A DNA stretch of 5,812 nt from Flammeovirgaceae bacterium (GTDB lineage Bacteria; Bacteroidota; Bacteroidia; Cytophagales; Cyclobacteriaceae), in assembly GCA_947457025.1 (NCBI GenBank), contig CANGUI010000132.1:1-5812 (forward strand). Direction: 5' to 3'. The notes below the pieces were generated by a model, which saw only the letters and a program-made list of their open reading frames with translations, was not told the DNA's origin and made no database searches. The position numbers and the translations under genes were made by a program. Positions 5,507-5,812 of the stretch are shown here, piece after piece; position 1 is the stretch's first letter; every line of letters begins with the position of its first letter.

Positions 5507-5526
5507 CTTCGGAGGAAAAAAATCAA

Positions 5527-5812
<286 letters not shown>

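Overview
The window looks like the chromosome of a free-living member of the Bacteroidota, probably Cytophagales or a neighbouring group. Several things point that way. The tRNA and the terC-like gene are preceded by sequences close to the Bacteroidota sigma factor pattern (TTG, about 20 bases, TAnnTTTG). Most genes lack a usable Shine-Dalgarno sequence. The protein set also fits: an ABA4-like membrane protein, a YfiT/BstA-type DinB protein, and an SRAP protein with an FYWG-type motif. This assignment is inference from familiarity, because no search could be run. The window is densely coding, with no gene-free stretch over 300 bases, and I see no insertion sequence, phage gene or CRISPR array.

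Layout, left to right. Positions 1-213 (+) are the C-terminal end of a TesA/arylesterase-type SGNH hydrolase. It converges on a second, different SGNH/GDSL hydrolase at 236-874 (-). A 47-base divergent spacer then leads to two overlapping membrane-protein genes on the + strand: an ABA4-like (DUF4281) protein (922-1356) and a seven-helix, histidine-bearing membrane protein of unknown function (1343-2131). The stop codon of the second gene directly abuts the 3' end of a tRNA-Ser(CGA) gene on the - strand (2132-2218). That tRNA has its own recognisable promoter at 2231-2261.

From 2382 to 5350 four + strand genes overlap by 4, 7 and 8 bases and almost certainly form one operon. They encode a TerC-family metal transporter, a DinB/YfiT-type metal-dependent transferase or hydrolase, a YheT-family alpha/beta hydrolase, and an SRAP-domain protein. 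The SRAP protein is the most unusual item: it lacks both the catalytic Cys2 and the active-site Glu of the family, while the Asn, Arg and His positions remain. A shared role in metal, thiol or DNA-damage stress can be suspected from the family names, but the sequence does not prove it.

The operon converges on the 3' end of a glyceraldehyde-3-phosphate dehydrogenase gene (- strand, 5527 to the window edge). The 176-base spacer carries several inverted repeats, including a strong intrinsic terminator for the dehydrogenase gene.
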